64,000 bases of DNA. It comes from Sediminispirochaeta smaragdinae DSM 11293. GTDB taxonomy: Bacteria > Spirochaetota > Spirochaetia > DSM-16054 > Sediminispirochaetaceae. The notes below the pieces were generated by a model. The model was given only the letters and a program-made list of their open reading frames with translations. It was not told the DNA's origin and did no database searches. Below, one piece after another: positions 8,375 through 16,286 of this stretch. Position 1 is the stretch's first letter. Each line of letters starts with the position of its first letter. Position numbers and translations under genes: made by a program. The stretch is from the NCBI RefSeq assembly GCF_000143985.1, contig NC_014364.1:1178001-1242000 (forward strand). Direction: 5' to 3'.

Positions 8375-9366
8375 AAAAGGTCGGCTTGTGTTTGGGCAAA
8401 TACGCTCCCTTCCATCGGGGCCACGGCCTTGTCATAGAGACGGCCCTGAGCGAAATGGATCTGGTTCTTGTGTTGATTTACAACAGTCATGTGACCTCCA
8501 TTCCCCTGAAAAAACGGGCGGACTGGATTCGCCGCATCTATCCCGAGCGGGTCAAGGTGATAGAGGCCTACGACGGTCCGGAAGAGACCGGTTACAGCCC
8601 CGAGATCAAAAGCAAGCAGGAAGCTTATGTCTTGAAGAAGCTAACAGGGTGGCAGATTCACAGCTTCTATTCCTCGGAACCCTACGGGGAACATATGAGC
8701 CGGGCCTTGGGTTGTCGAAACCGTCAGGTTGATTGCCAGAGGCTGCAATTCCCCATATCGGCCACACTCCTGCGAGAGGATCCCTATACATACCGCCGTT
8801 TTCTCAGCCCCGAGGTCTACTTTGACCACGTAATCAAGGTCGTATTTCACGGAGCACCCAGTACGGGAAAAACCACCATTTCGGAGGCTCTGGCCCGGAA
8901 ATTTCACACGGCCTGGATGCCTGAGTACGGTCGGGAATACTGGGAAAAACATGAAGTGGACCGAAGGCTAAGCCCCCGTCAGCTTCTGGAGATAGCCTGC
9001 GAACACAGAAAACGGGAACTGAGGGATGTGTATGAGGCAAGGGATTTCTATTTTATCGATACCTGTGCACTTTCCACCTACCACTTTGCCCTGGATTATC
9101 ACGGTACGGCTCTTCCCGAGCTTTGCCGCCTGGCCGATGAGGCTGGAAGCCGCTACGATCTGCATATTCTTTGCGGCGATGATATTCCCTATGATGATAC
9201 ACCCGACCGTTCGGGTGAGGTGTATAGATCAAGATTTCAAAAGAGATTTGAAAAAGATCTTCAAAAACGGCAGATCCCCTACATTCTGCTTACCGGTTCC
9301 CTGGAAGAGCGGATAGAAAAGGTCTCCATACTTTTGAAGCATACCAAGGAGTTACATTCATGCTGA
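8371..9366 (+). CDS. nadR: NadR-like NMN adenylyltransferase / nicotinamide riboside kinase
   Basis: This bifunctional protein (331 residues) matches NadR without its DNA-binding domain. The N-terminal nucleotidyltransferase domain has GKYAPFHRGH, with the HxGH signature at 15-18, and the later ISATLLR (129-135) in place of ISxTxxR. The C-terminal kinase domain has a P-loop GAPSTGKTT (161-169). Such proteins phosphorylate nicotinamide riboside to NMN and adenylate NMN to NAD in the cytoplasm. The lack of the helix-turn-helix found in enterobacterial NadR implies an enzyme only. Translation starts at a TTG that overlaps the ligase stop as TTGA, and the gene overlaps pnuC by 7 bases, so uptake and salvage are tightly coupled. 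Confidence 0.9.
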   Translation: MKKVGLCLGKYAPFHRGHGLVIETALSEMDLVLVLIYNSHVTSIPLKKRADWIRRIYPERVKVIEAYDGPEETGYSPEIKSKQEAYVLKKLTGWQIHSFYSSEPYGEHMSRALGCRNRQVDCQRLQFPISATLLREDPYTYRRFLSPEVYFDHVIKVVFHGAPSTGKTTISEALARKFHTAWMPEYGREYWEKHEVDRRLSPRQLLEIACEHRKRELRDVYEARDFYFIDTCALSTYHFALDYHGTALPELCRLADEAGSRYDLHILCGDDIPYDDTPDRSGEVYRSRFQKRFEKDLQKRQIPYILLTGSLEERIEKVSILLKHTKELHSC

Positions 9367-10049
9367 ACTTTTTTTCCATCAACCATGTAGCCTTCACCGT
9401 TCTTCAGTATCCCATGAGCTATGTGGAGTTTCTGGGGACCATCTTTTATATATGGTCGGTCTGGCTTATTGCCCAGAAAAAGATGCTCACCTGGCCGGTC
9501 GGTATTGTATCGGTCATCCTGTATGCATTTCTTTTCTATCAGATTCGTCTCTATTCTGATTTTCTGGAGCAGCTCTACTACTTGGGGGCCAGTGTCTATG
9601 GATGGTGGTTTTGGGATAAAAAGAAAAAAGAGGATCAGGAGATCGCTGTCGTCCGCGGTACTCTAAAGAATAACATATTCTGGCTGGCTGGTATTCTCAT
9701 TGTTTCGGGATTCACCGGCCTTTTGATGGGAAGAATCCATCTGATTCTTCCGAAAATCTTTCCCCAGCCGGCTGATTTTCCTTTCTGGGATGCCTTTACC
9801 ACCATAAGCAGTTTTGCCGCCATGTTCCTTCTGGCCCGAAAACGATTTGAGAGTTGGCTTCTCTGGATTGTGGTTGACGTGATAGGAATCGTGCTCTATT
9901 ACGTCAAGGGGGTGAAATTCCTTTCGCTGCTTTACGTCTTTCTGTTGCTTATCGCCCTTAAGGGCTTTTTAAGCTGGCGGTCCTCTTTGCATAGTGTTCC
10001 GAATCCTGGTGATAACCGGAGCACTGCCCATATAGGGAATGGGCAGTGA
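9360..10049 (+). CDS. pnuC: PnuC nicotinamide riboside transporter
   Basis: The 229-residue protein is an inner-membrane PnuC-family transporter with about seven hydrophobic segments. The family's conserved aromatic region is visible in the stretch YYLGASVYGWWFW (near residues 72-84). PnuC carries nicotinamide riboside by facilitated diffusion, and the NadR kinase encoded just upstream traps the substrate by phosphorylation. The gene starts with ATG inside the end of nadR. The last 20 or so residues, after FLSWRSS, are encoded by the first copy of a 21-bp direct repeat and a hairpin, so the native C-terminus may have been altered by that element. Confidence 0.9.
   Translation: MLNFFSINHVAFTVLQYPMSYVEFLGTIFYIWSVWLIAQKKMLTWPVGIVSVILYAFLFYQIRLYSDFLEQLYYLGASVYGWWFWDKKKKEDQEIAVVRGTLKNNIFWLAGILIVSGFTGLLMGRIHLILPKIFPQPADFPFWDAFTTISSFAAMFLLARKRFESWLLWIVVDVIGIVLYYVKGVKFLSLLYVFLLLIALKGFLSWRSSLHSVPNPGDNRSTAHIGNGQ
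10022..10048 (+). other. Stem-loop at the 3' end of pnuC
   Basis: A perfect 9-bp stem, cactgccca (10022-10030) with tgggcagtg (10040-10048), overlaps the pnuC stop codon. No T-tract follows, so it is more likely a transcript-stabilising hairpin than an intrinsic terminator. Confidence 0.5.
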
Positions 10050-10111
10050 TACTATGTGACCGGCTGATGCAAGACAAAAGCCGGGGCAAAAGAATCCCAT
10101 AATCTTTGGGG

Positions 10112-10200
10112 TCCGGGGCGAAGGGCCCCGGAGAAGGGGGTGCGTCGAGATCACCGGGGGCTTCCCCCGGAAGCTCGGCGCAGGGGGAAGGCGTTCCCCC
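10112..10200. repeat. Three consecutive GC-rich stem-loops
   Basis: Three compact hairpins follow each other: tccggggc (10112-10119) with gccccgga (10125-10132), ccggggg (10154-10160) with cccccgg (10164-10170), and gggggaa (10183-10189) with ttccccc (10194-10200). They are followed by an A-rich run. The base composition differs sharply from the surrounding AT-rich DNA. The pattern resembles dispersed intergenic repeat elements or a structured RNA. No coding function is likely. Confidence 0.65.
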
Positions 10201-10443
10201 ACCAAAAAAGAAAAAGTCTGAAGGTCGAAATTTATATGACAGGCAGGTATTCCTCTTCATTACCATGGGGCTGTTTCACGAGGATAGTGTTCCGAATCCT
10301 GGTGGTGATATGTTGTTTTTGCCGAAGAAAACCTTGATTTTCCTTTCTTGTCCAATTTTTTATACGTGTGTCTTTGTAAGGGCCGAATAGCAAAGGAATT
10401 ATACTCTTTGCACCACCAATATTCCTAACACTAGTGGTTTATA

Positions 10444-10500
10444 TTGACAAAAAAAAGAAATATGCGTTAGTATACTTTAACCGTATTAGTTAAGACTAAT
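10444..10500 (+). promoter_or_regulatory. Probable promoter and operator of the haem operon
   Basis: TTGACA (10444-10449) lies 18 bases before TAGTAT (10468-10473), a plausible sigma-70 promoter. The palindrome agtatact (10469-10476) overlaps the -10 box, and a second inverted repeat, attagt/actaat (10485-10490 and 10495-10500), sits just downstream. These could bind an iron- or haem-responsive repressor. They do not match the classical Fur box well. Confidence 0.4.
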
Positions 10501-10542
10501 TAAATTCTAGAAACCTAATACAATGCTTGAAAGGAGTAAAGA

Positions 10543-11067
10543 ATGGATACCACCGGTGGAACCGGCTTGATCATATATTCAAGTAAGACAGGTAATACAC
10601 GTACGTTAGCCCGGGGCGTGGTTCAGGGACTTGGTATGCGGGTTAAACTGGCAGCAATAGAAGAAAATTTAGATGCTTTGTCCTTCTCTTGGGTGATTAT
10701 CGGTTTTTGGGTTGATAGGGGAGATCTTGATGCCAAGGCACGTTCATATGTAGAAACACTTTCTGGATGTAAGGTTGGTCTTATTGGAACCCTTGGAGCC
10801 TATCCTGATTCGCCTCATGCCAAAGATGTCGAGAATCATGTACGGGATGTCATATCTGCGAGAAACAAATATCTGGGATGTTTTTTATGCCAGGGACGGA
10901 TTGATCCGGCCCTGACAAGGAAGTTTGAGCAGCTGCCGCCGGATCATCCTCACGCTATGAATGAAGAACGCCGAAAGCGTCACACAGAGGCCGCATTCCA
11001 TCCCAATGATGCAGATATTGCGGCTGCTACTGCAGCATGTGCGGAAATGATAAAGGCCGCAAGATAA
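10543..11067 (+). CDS. Flavodoxin-family protein of the haem operon
   Basis: The 174-residue cytoplasmic protein has an N-terminal FMN-phosphate loop, YSSKTGNTRTLA, and a second flavodoxin loop around IGTLGAYPDSPHA. It is similar in size and style to flavodoxin-like proteins found beside haem- or bilin-metabolising enzymes. Because the operon also encodes a HutW/ChuW-like radical SAM enzyme, which needs a low-potential electron donor, the likely role is to reduce that enzyme. This is inferred from context. The ATG follows aaaggagtaaag and is the first gene of the operon. Confidence 0.8.
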   Translation: MDTTGGTGLIIYSSKTGNTRTLARGVVQGLGMRVKLAAIEENLDALSFSWVIIGFWVDRGDLDAKARSYVETLSGCKVGLIGTLGAYPDSPHAKDVENHVRDVISARNKYLGCFLCQGRIDPALTRKFEQLPPDHPHAMNEERRKRHTEAAFHPNDADIAAATAACAEMIKAAR

Positions 11068-11069
11068 TC

Positions 11070-12074
11070 ATGAAACATACAGCCTCCAGCAGGATGCGCT
11101 TACTCCTGTGGATACTCGCGATTGTCTTGGTGATACTGCTTCTTGTGGGTGTCGCTTCCGGGAGTGTCCGGATTCCTCTGCGGACCGTCATCTCCGTGCT
11201 TACCGGTCATGCCGAAGCTGATGCCAATGCCACGATTATTTTAGGAATACGTCTACCCCGCTTACTTATGGCAATTTTGGTGGGGATGATGCTCTCTACG
11301 GCGGGAACGGTGGCACAGGCGGTGTTCCGGAATCCTTTGGCGGACCCCTACATTATCGGTATTAGCGCGGGTGCCGTAGCAGGTGCAATCCTTGCGTTCT
11401 TTTTGGGATTGCCCGATGTCTATTACGGGATTTTTGCTTTCTTTACCGCACTGGCCACGGCGTTTCTTATTTTTCGTCTGGCAGGACGAAAAGGAAAAGC
11501 CGACACGGCTATGCTTCTCATTGTAGGAATAGCCGTGTCGTCGTTCTTGAGTGCCTTAACCTCCTTTGTCATGTATTCGGCTGGCGAGGATTCATACCGA
11601 GTGATGGTGTGGACCATGGGGTACTTGGGGGCGGCTACATGGGGCCGGGTAGGGCTACTGGTAGTGCCGCTTATCGCGTCGTCAGCCTACTTCCTCTATC
11701 TTCGACAGGATATTGATGCCTTGCTGATGGGGGACGAAGAGGCGTATTCGCTTGGCATCGATGTCGGCAAGCTTAAGCGACGGTTATTACTGGTTACCAG
11801 CTTGATAGTCTCTTTTTCGGTGGCATTTACCGGTATGATTGGTTTTGTGGGACTCATTGTGCCCCATGCCATACGGCTCATTATCGGAAATGGCCACGCT
11901 CGTCTTTTACCTCTTGCGGCATTTTCCGGCGGTGTCTTCTTGCTTTTTGCCGATACCCTGGCTCGTACACTACTTGCGCCGACAGAGATTCCTATCGGTG
12001 TGGTAACGGCTTTTTTCGGGGCCCCGTTCTTTCTGGTTTTAGCCGTTCGGGCTGGTCGAGGAGGCGCAGTATGA
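11070..12074 (+). CDS. FecCD-family ABC permease for haem or ferric siderophore
   Basis: This 334-residue inner-membrane permease belongs to the FecCD/BtuC family. The family signatures RLPRLLMAILVG and NPLADPYIIGISAGA are present in the N-terminal third, and GMIGFVGLIVPHAIR in the C-terminal third; about nine to ten hydrophobic segments are visible. It would homodimerise and pair with the ATPase encoded next. The ATG at 11070 was chosen because it gives a standard cytoplasmic N-terminus three bases after the flavodoxin stop; an in-frame ATG at 11037 would add 11 polar residues. The gene overlaps the ATPase start as ATGA. Confidence 0.92.
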   Translation: MKHTASSRMRLLLWILAIVLVILLLVGVASGSVRIPLRTVISVLTGHAEADANATIILGIRLPRLLMAILVGMMLSTAGTVAQAVFRNPLADPYIIGISAGAVAGAILAFFLGLPDVYYGIFAFFTALATAFLIFRLAGRKGKADTAMLLIVGIAVSSFLSALTSFVMYSAGEDSYRVMVWTMGYLGAATWGRVGLLVVPLIASSAYFLYLRQDIDALLMGDEEAYSLGIDVGKLKRRLLLVTSLIVSFSVAFTGMIGFVGLIVPHAIRLIIGNGHARLLPLAAFSGGVFLLFADTLARTLLAPTEIPIGVVTAFFGAPFFLVLAVRAGRGGAV

Positions 12075-12889
12075 GTCTATGTGCGGAACATATCCATTTT
12101 TCCTACCGGGATAAGACGGTTCTTGCCGGTGTCGACTTTACATTGCAACAGGGAGAGGTCTTTGGTTTGTTGGGCCCCAACGGATCGGGAAAATCGACCT
12201 GTCTGAAAACTGTATTGGGGTATCTCAAACCCTCCTCTGGTCGGATCGTTTTTGCAAGGTTCGGTTCTTTGCCGTACGGTTTGCTGGTTGGTAAAGAGGT
12301 TGCCCGGCGGGTTGCCTTTGTACCGCAGCAGACTGCATTGCATTCGGCAATTACCGTTTTCGAAGCGATTCTTATGGGACGCTTGCCACATCTTGCCGAT
12401 CGCTGGAGCGGTTACGGGGCGGAAGACAAAAAGAGCGTTCGTGAGGTGGTAGAGGCCTTGGGCCTGTGCGACTTAGTGGACCGAAATGTGACCTGTCTCT
12501 CAGGGGGCGAGTTGCAAAAGGTCATTATTGCCCGCTGCCTTGTACAGGAGAGCGATATTCTCCTGCTGGACGAAGCTACGGCAGGTCTCGACTTAAATCA
12601 CGCTGTAGAAATCATGGAGTTTATGCGACGAAAAGCGAAGGAAGAGTCGAAAAGCATCGTCGCAGTACTTCACGATGTGAATCTCGCTTCTCAGTACTGC
12701 GATCGTATAGCGCTACTCAAAAAAGGCTGTTTACGCTACATCGGTACTCCTGAAGAGGTTATAAGCGAAACGGTACTGGAAGAGATCTACGGTATTCGGG
12801 CGAAGATCGGCTACGATGATGGCGGCAAGCCTTTCGTTTTGCCGCGGCGGATAGAAACTGCTGAAAGAGAGGTTGCCAATGTTTGCTGA
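12071..12889 (+). CDS. FecE/HmuV-type ABC ATPase
   Basis: This 272-residue ATPase energises the FecCD permease. It has Walker A GPNGSGKST, the Q-loop region, signature LSGGELQK and Walker B ILLLDEATAGLD, followed by the switch His in AVLHDVN. The length and the YxFG-like spacing fit the iron-siderophore/haem/cobalamin class. Its start overlaps the permease stop by 4 bases and its end overlaps the radical SAM gene by 11, indicating coupled expression. Substrate specificity comes from the neighbouring receptor and binding protein, which point to haem. Confidence 0.92.
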   Translation: MSLCAEHIHFSYRDKTVLAGVDFTLQQGEVFGLLGPNGSGKSTCLKTVLGYLKPSSGRIVFARFGSLPYGLLVGKEVARRVAFVPQQTALHSAITVFEAILMGRLPHLADRWSGYGAEDKKSVREVVEALGLCDLVDRNVTCLSGGELQKVIIARCLVQESDILLLDEATAGLDLNHAVEIMEFMRRKAKEESKSIVAVLHDVNLASQYCDRIALLKKGCLRYIGTPEEVISETVLEEIYGIRAKIGYDDGGKPFVLPRRIETAEREVANVC

Positions 12890-14153
12890 ACGTTATCGCT
12901 CACACCATGATGCAGAGGCAAAATTAGCTTCTATTTTGGGACTGTATGCACATTCGCGTTCCGGAACAGTGGACTGGGAGGATGTGGAGCGGCCTCTCTA
13001 CTCTGCGCCACCGTCTGGGAGACGCTGTATCTATATCCATATCCCATACTGCGATACAATTTGTGAATTTTGCAATCTTAATCGTACCGCTCGGGGACAT
13101 ACCGATTTAGATGCGTATACAAAGTATCTAATAAAGGAGATCGAGTGGTATGCCCGATATCCGTACATCAGGGATGGTCAGTTCGACGCCATATATTTTG
13201 GCGGCGGCACGCCCACTATTTTACAGACTGAGCAGCTTAGCCTGGTACTTCGAGCCTTACGCGACTCTTTTCACTTGTCAGAGGATTGTGAAATAACATT
13301 GGAATCGACACTTCATAATCTGCCGGCTGAAAAAAGTGCCCGCCTCCAGCAGGAGGGGGTGAACCGTTTGAGCCTTGGTGTTCAAACCTTTTCGTCCCGT
13401 GGAAGATCATTTCTCGGCAGAACAGGGGATGCAGAATATGCTATCGCTCGACTGCGAGCGATCCGGCAGCTCTTTTCTGGTGTCCTTGGAATAGACATTA
13501 TCTACAGCTACTTCGATCAGAGTCTGGAGGAGGTCGCTCATGATGCTTCTCTTTGTTCTGATTTGTCCCTTGACGGTGCGAGTTTTTATTCTCTCATGAT
13601 TCACGACGGTTCTTCCTTGGGGCAGCGTATTGCGAAAGGTGAAATTCCCTTTGGCCGGAGCCTGGAAGATGATCGACAACGGCATAATCGTTTTTATGAG
13701 GATATGCATGCGGGTGGATACGAAATGCTGGAGCTCTCCAAGCTTGTTCGTCCCGGCCGTGATGAATATCGGTACATACGAATTCGATATGAGAATGGTG
13801 ATGTTCTTCCCATTGGAGCAGGGGCGGGCGGGCAGTTGGCTGGATACCGTATCTATTCCATGGCACAGGGCCGCCGCTTTGCTTCGAAGATAGAACCTGC
13901 TTATGCACAATACCACCGCGTGTTAGGCCATTTACAGTTTGGTTGCTACGACCTTACAACCCTCTCGGAGGAATTAGGGCCGGATTCGTATGCTCCTTTG
14001 CGGGAACGAATGGACTATTTTGTCCGCAATGGGATGCTGGTACCGGAAACGGATGATCTGTATACGTTAACCGCCGATGGAATTTTCTGGGGAAATAATA
14101 TTGCGGTGGACATATTGAAAGCGGCGATAGATGGGACGAAAGAACATCACTAG
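12879..14153 (+). CDS. HutW/ChuW-like radical SAM haem-utilisation enzyme
   Basis: This 424-residue protein is a radical SAM enzyme of the coproporphyrinogen-oxidase-like (HemW/HemN) family. The 4Fe-4S motif CDTICEFC places ligands at Cys58, Cys62 and Cys65, just after IHIPY, and the SAM-binding GGGTP follows. Within a haem-uptake operon, the closest known counterparts are HutW and ChuW, which open the haem ring without oxygen by radical methyl transfer and release iron. HemW haem chaperones are the main alternative. The ATG at 12879 has a gagagg site at the right distance; a TTG six bases upstream is weaker. The anaerobic chemistry matches the oxygen-independent lifestyle suggested elsewhere in the window. 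Confidence 0.82.
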   Translation: MFAERYRSHHDAEAKLASILGLYAHSRSGTVDWEDVERPLYSAPPSGRRCIYIHIPYCDTICEFCNLNRTARGHTDLDAYTKYLIKEIEWYARYPYIRDGQFDAIYFGGGTPTILQTEQLSLVLRALRDSFHLSEDCEITLESTLHNLPAEKSARLQQEGVNRLSLGVQTFSSRGRSFLGRTGDAEYAIARLRAIRQLFSGVLGIDIIYSYFDQSLEEVAHDASLCSDLSLDGASFYSLMIHDGSSLGQRIAKGEIPFGRSLEDDRQRHNRFYEDMHAGGYEMLELSKLVRPGRDEYRYIRIRYENGDVLPIGAGAGGQLAGYRIYSMAQGRRFASKIEPAYAQYHRVLGHLQFGCYDLTTLSEELGPDSYAPLRERMDYFVRNGMLVPETDDLYTLTADGIFWGNNIAVDILKAAIDGTKEHH

Positions 14154-14175
14154 GCTTTCGCCTCTCGGCGAAAGC
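14154..14175 (+). other. Intercistronic hairpin after the radical SAM gene
   Basis: A perfect 9-bp stem, gctttcgcc (14154-14162) with ggcgaaagc (14167-14175), has a 4-base loop and begins directly after the stop codon. No T-tract follows. It probably tunes mRNA processing or stability between the enzyme and the binding-protein gene. Confidence 0.55.
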
Positions 14176-14204
14176 GGTGCTGGACACAGAAAAGGAGAAA
14201 TATT

Positions 14205-15179
14205 ATGCGAAAGATAGCATATCTTGTTGCCGTTATCCTCGCTTTTGCAGGATGCGGAAATGAAAAGTCCTCTCATACGGATGCTGCATCTTCAGCTTCA
14301 TCGGCAGATACCGGAAAGCAGCTCGCATCCGTTACCATAGATGAAGCGACGGGGCGTGCACGTGATGCATATGGTCATACCATCGAGGTTCGTCCATATC
14401 AAAGAATGGTAGTAGCTTCGCTGGGAGCCGTAGAAACACTGTATCTTATTGGGGGCGAAGATGCCATGGTTGCTATAGCAACCAGTCGTGGGGGTGTCTG
14501 GCCCGAAGAGAAGACAGCCTTGCTTCCTAGTGTAGGAAATGTGGCTCGTCCAAGTTTTGAGACGATTATATCCTTTGATCCCGATATCGTTATTCTCAGC
14601 GCCATGTCTTTGGATATCGCCGAAAGCCTGTCTGGGCGCGGTATCCCCGTATTCATTCACGACGCCACGTCAATCGAAGATATTTTCGCTTCCGTAGAGC
14701 TTTTGGGCGATCTTTCGGCTAAAGAATCGGCAGCAGAGGCCTTGATAGCCGAAAAACGGGCTCGCCTGGCGGAAGTGGCGTCTGCGGTTGCCAAGCGGAC
14801 GGTGCGGCTAAAAGGTGCATTTCTCTATTCAGCCAATCCCGTCATGGGCTTTACCAACGAATCGCTTCCTGGCGAGATACTGAATCTCCTAGGGGTAACG
14901 AATATAGCCGTGGGGCTAAGCGGGAAGCGTCCTATTATCTCATCTGAGCTCCTCATATCCGAAAATCCCGATTTTCTTTTTATCTCCATGTCGATTGAGA
15001 ACCCCGAAGACTTGCTTAGGGCAGAATCTGCCGTCGCAAGAACTCGTGCAGGGAGAGAAGGCCACATCAGCACGATTCCTTCTTCTTTGATTCTGCGCCC
15101 CTCTCCACGTATTGTGGACGGAATTTCGACGCTCCAAGAAATTCTTGCGGAGATTCCTCCTGCCCCGGAAGAGGGATGA
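14205..15179 (+). CDS. Haem/iron ABC substrate-binding lipoprotein, FecB/HmuT type
   Basis: The 324-residue protein starts with a lipoprotein signal peptide ending in the lipobox FAGC, so it should be anchored in the periplasm-facing membrane. It is followed by the type III binding-protein fold: an N-terminal lobe with RMVVASLGAVETLYLIGG, a long connecting helix and a C-terminal lobe. It delivers haem or a ferric chelate to the FecCD/FecE transporter. The start has a strong aaaggagaaat site. It lies between the radical SAM gene and exbB. Confidence 0.9.
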   Translation: MRKIAYLVAVILAFAGCGNEKSSHTDAASSASSADTGKQLASVTIDEATGRARDAYGHTIEVRPYQRMVVASLGAVETLYLIGGEDAMVAIATSRGGVWPEEKTALLPSVGNVARPSFETIISFDPDIVILSAMSLDIAESLSGRGIPVFIHDATSIEDIFASVELLGDLSAKESAAEALIAEKRARLAEVASAVAKRTVRLKGAFLYSANPVMGFTNESLPGEILNLLGVTNIAVGLSGKRPIISSELLISENPDFLFISMSIENPEDLLRAESAVARTRAGREGHISTIPSSLILRPSPRIVDGISTLQEILAEIPPAPEEG

Positions 15180-15189
15180 GGAGCTTGTG

Positions 15190-15885
15190 ATGTTTTTGGA
15201 AACCTTTCACCATATTGTTGCATTCATTCAACTGGGAGGTATCCTCAACTGGATTCTTGTCGGGCTATATCTGGTTGTTCTTGTGCTTGCAGTGGATCGT
15301 TGTGCTTACTTTATTCGCACAGGATACCAGCGTAATCGTCTTGTTGCCGGTATCGATTCGGCTTTTTTTGCATCCATATCGGATAATGGCACCGACGGCC
15401 AAACGCCGGCTTTCCCTTGGCCTAAACATTACGCTAAAAGTCAGCCGGTGCGCATGATTGCCCTTGTACTCGAAGATCGACGGTCGACGAAAGAGGCTTT
15501 GGACGAGGCCGTGGATCGTGAAGGTTCGGCCATACGGAGGGAGATGGATCGTGGCTTAGAGGCTCTTTCGGTCATCGGTAACATTGCTCCTCTAATGGGT
15601 TTACTTGGCACGGTGACGGGGCTTATGAGGGCTTTTCATCGCATCGAATCCCTCGGCGGTACCGTCGATATTGCCGCTTTTTCCGGTGGTATCTGGGAGG
15701 CAATGATCACGACAGCCATCGGATTAATCGTGGCTATTCCGGCAGTAGTTTTTTGCAGAGTCTTCGAAAAGATTGTAGAACGTCGTGGTGAAGATATGGG
15801 GTATGTCGTTTCTCTCGTATCGGAAAGCTTGCATGAGGGGACTGTGGAAAACCCTCGGGCGGGGCAAAGCCGGGAGAGTGCATAA
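15190..15885 (+). CDS. exbB: ExbB/TolQ-type proton channel protein
   Basis: This 231-residue protein is a MotA/TolQ/ExbB-family inner-membrane protein. It has an N-terminal membrane segment (about 15-35), a cytoplasmic loop and two further segments containing IGNIAPLMGLLGTVTGLM and AMITTAIGLIVAIPAVV, both hallmarks of the family. With ExbD it uses the proton-motive force to energise TonB. The ATG at 15190 was chosen over an upstream in-frame GTG at 15112 because it follows a gagg-containing site and gives the expected N-terminus. The stop codon shares one base with the exbD start. Confidence 0.92.
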   Translation: MFLETFHHIVAFIQLGGILNWILVGLYLVVLVLAVDRCAYFIRTGYQRNRLVAGIDSAFFASISDNGTDGQTPAFPWPKHYAKSQPVRMIALVLEDRRSTKEALDEAVDREGSAIRREMDRGLEALSVIGNIAPLMGLLGTVTGLMRAFHRIESLGGTVDIAAFSGGIWEAMITTAIGLIVAIPAVVFCRVFEKIVERRGEDMGYVVSLVSESLHEGTVENPRAGQSRESA

Positions 15886-16286
15886 TGAAAACCTTTGGTG
15901 CCGTTCGATCTCGCCAAAGCGGCTTGAATATGACATCCCTTATCGATGTAGTTTTTATTCTTCTTATTTTTTTCATGATTGGATCAAGGTTTGAGAAGCC
16001 TGCGATTTCTCTTACCCTTCCAAACGCAACGACGGGAGAACGGGTGGAGCGTCAAATAATTACCGTCTCCATAGATTCCGAGGGGAATTTGTATGTAGAG
16101 GGGAAACCCATTGAACCGGCAGCCCTGGAGCTGTTTATTGCACCGTTGGCGACGGCCGATCCCGAGTTAACGGCATCTTTGGAATGCGACGGGGCAGTCC
16201 CTTTTGCAAAGGTGACGAAGATTCTGGATTCTTTGAAGCGGGCAGGAATTCTCAATGTGGCGGTTCGGCACGAGTTCCCTCGCTGA
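15885..16286 (+). CDS. exbD: ExbD/TolR-type protein
   Basis: This 133-residue protein has a short cytoplasmic N-terminus, one membrane segment (about 18-38, beginning LIDVVFILLIFFM with the conserved Asp of the family) and a periplasmic domain. It forms the proton-conducting stator with ExbB. The family range is 130-145 residues, so it is complete. The gene overlaps tonB by 32 bases. Confidence 0.92.
   Translation: MKTFGAVRSRQSGLNMTSLIDVVFILLIFFMIGSRFEKPAISLTLPNATTGERVERQIITVSIDSEGNLYVEGKPIEPAALELFIAPLATADPELTASLECDGAVPFAKVTKILDSLKRAGILNVAVRHEFPR

Larger units (their letters stand above)
9991..10304. repeat. 21-bp direct repeats bracketing a hairpin-rich element
   Basis: Two identical 21-base copies beginning atagtgttccgaatcc lie at 9991-10011 and 10284-10304. 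The first copy is inside the end of pnuC and the second is in non-coding DNA. Both are followed by gtgata with a small offset. The 272 bases between them hold all the GC-rich hairpins of the region. Direct repeats in this position suggest insertion of, or duplication around, a small non-autonomous element. No transposase or terminal inverted repeat is visible. Confidence 0.6.
10050..10542. other. 493-base gene-free region between pnuC and the haem operon
   Basis: This stretch holds no convincing gene. From left to right it contains a spacer, a cluster of three GC-rich hairpins (10112-10200), an A-rich run, the second 21-bp repeat copy (10284-10304), an AT-rich section and the promoter and leader of the haem operon. 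Open frames crossing it, such as one at 10106-10390, are low-complexity translations of the hairpins. Confidence 0.6.

Noticed and set aside
10112-10200. CRISPR or attC-like array
   Set aside because: The three hairpins have different sequences and no regular spacers or integrase gene nearby.
10106-10390. Open frame of 94 codons across the GC-rich hairpins
   Set aside because: Low-complexity Gly/Pro/Lys translation of the hairpin repeats, with no ribosome site.
10444-10500. Classical Fur box upstream of the haem operon
   Set aside because: The palindromes do not match the GATAATGAT-type consensus closely enough to name the regulator.
14154-14175. Intrinsic terminator after the radical SAM gene
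   Set aside because: No T-tract follows the stem, and the next gene has no clear promoter, so the operon probably continues.
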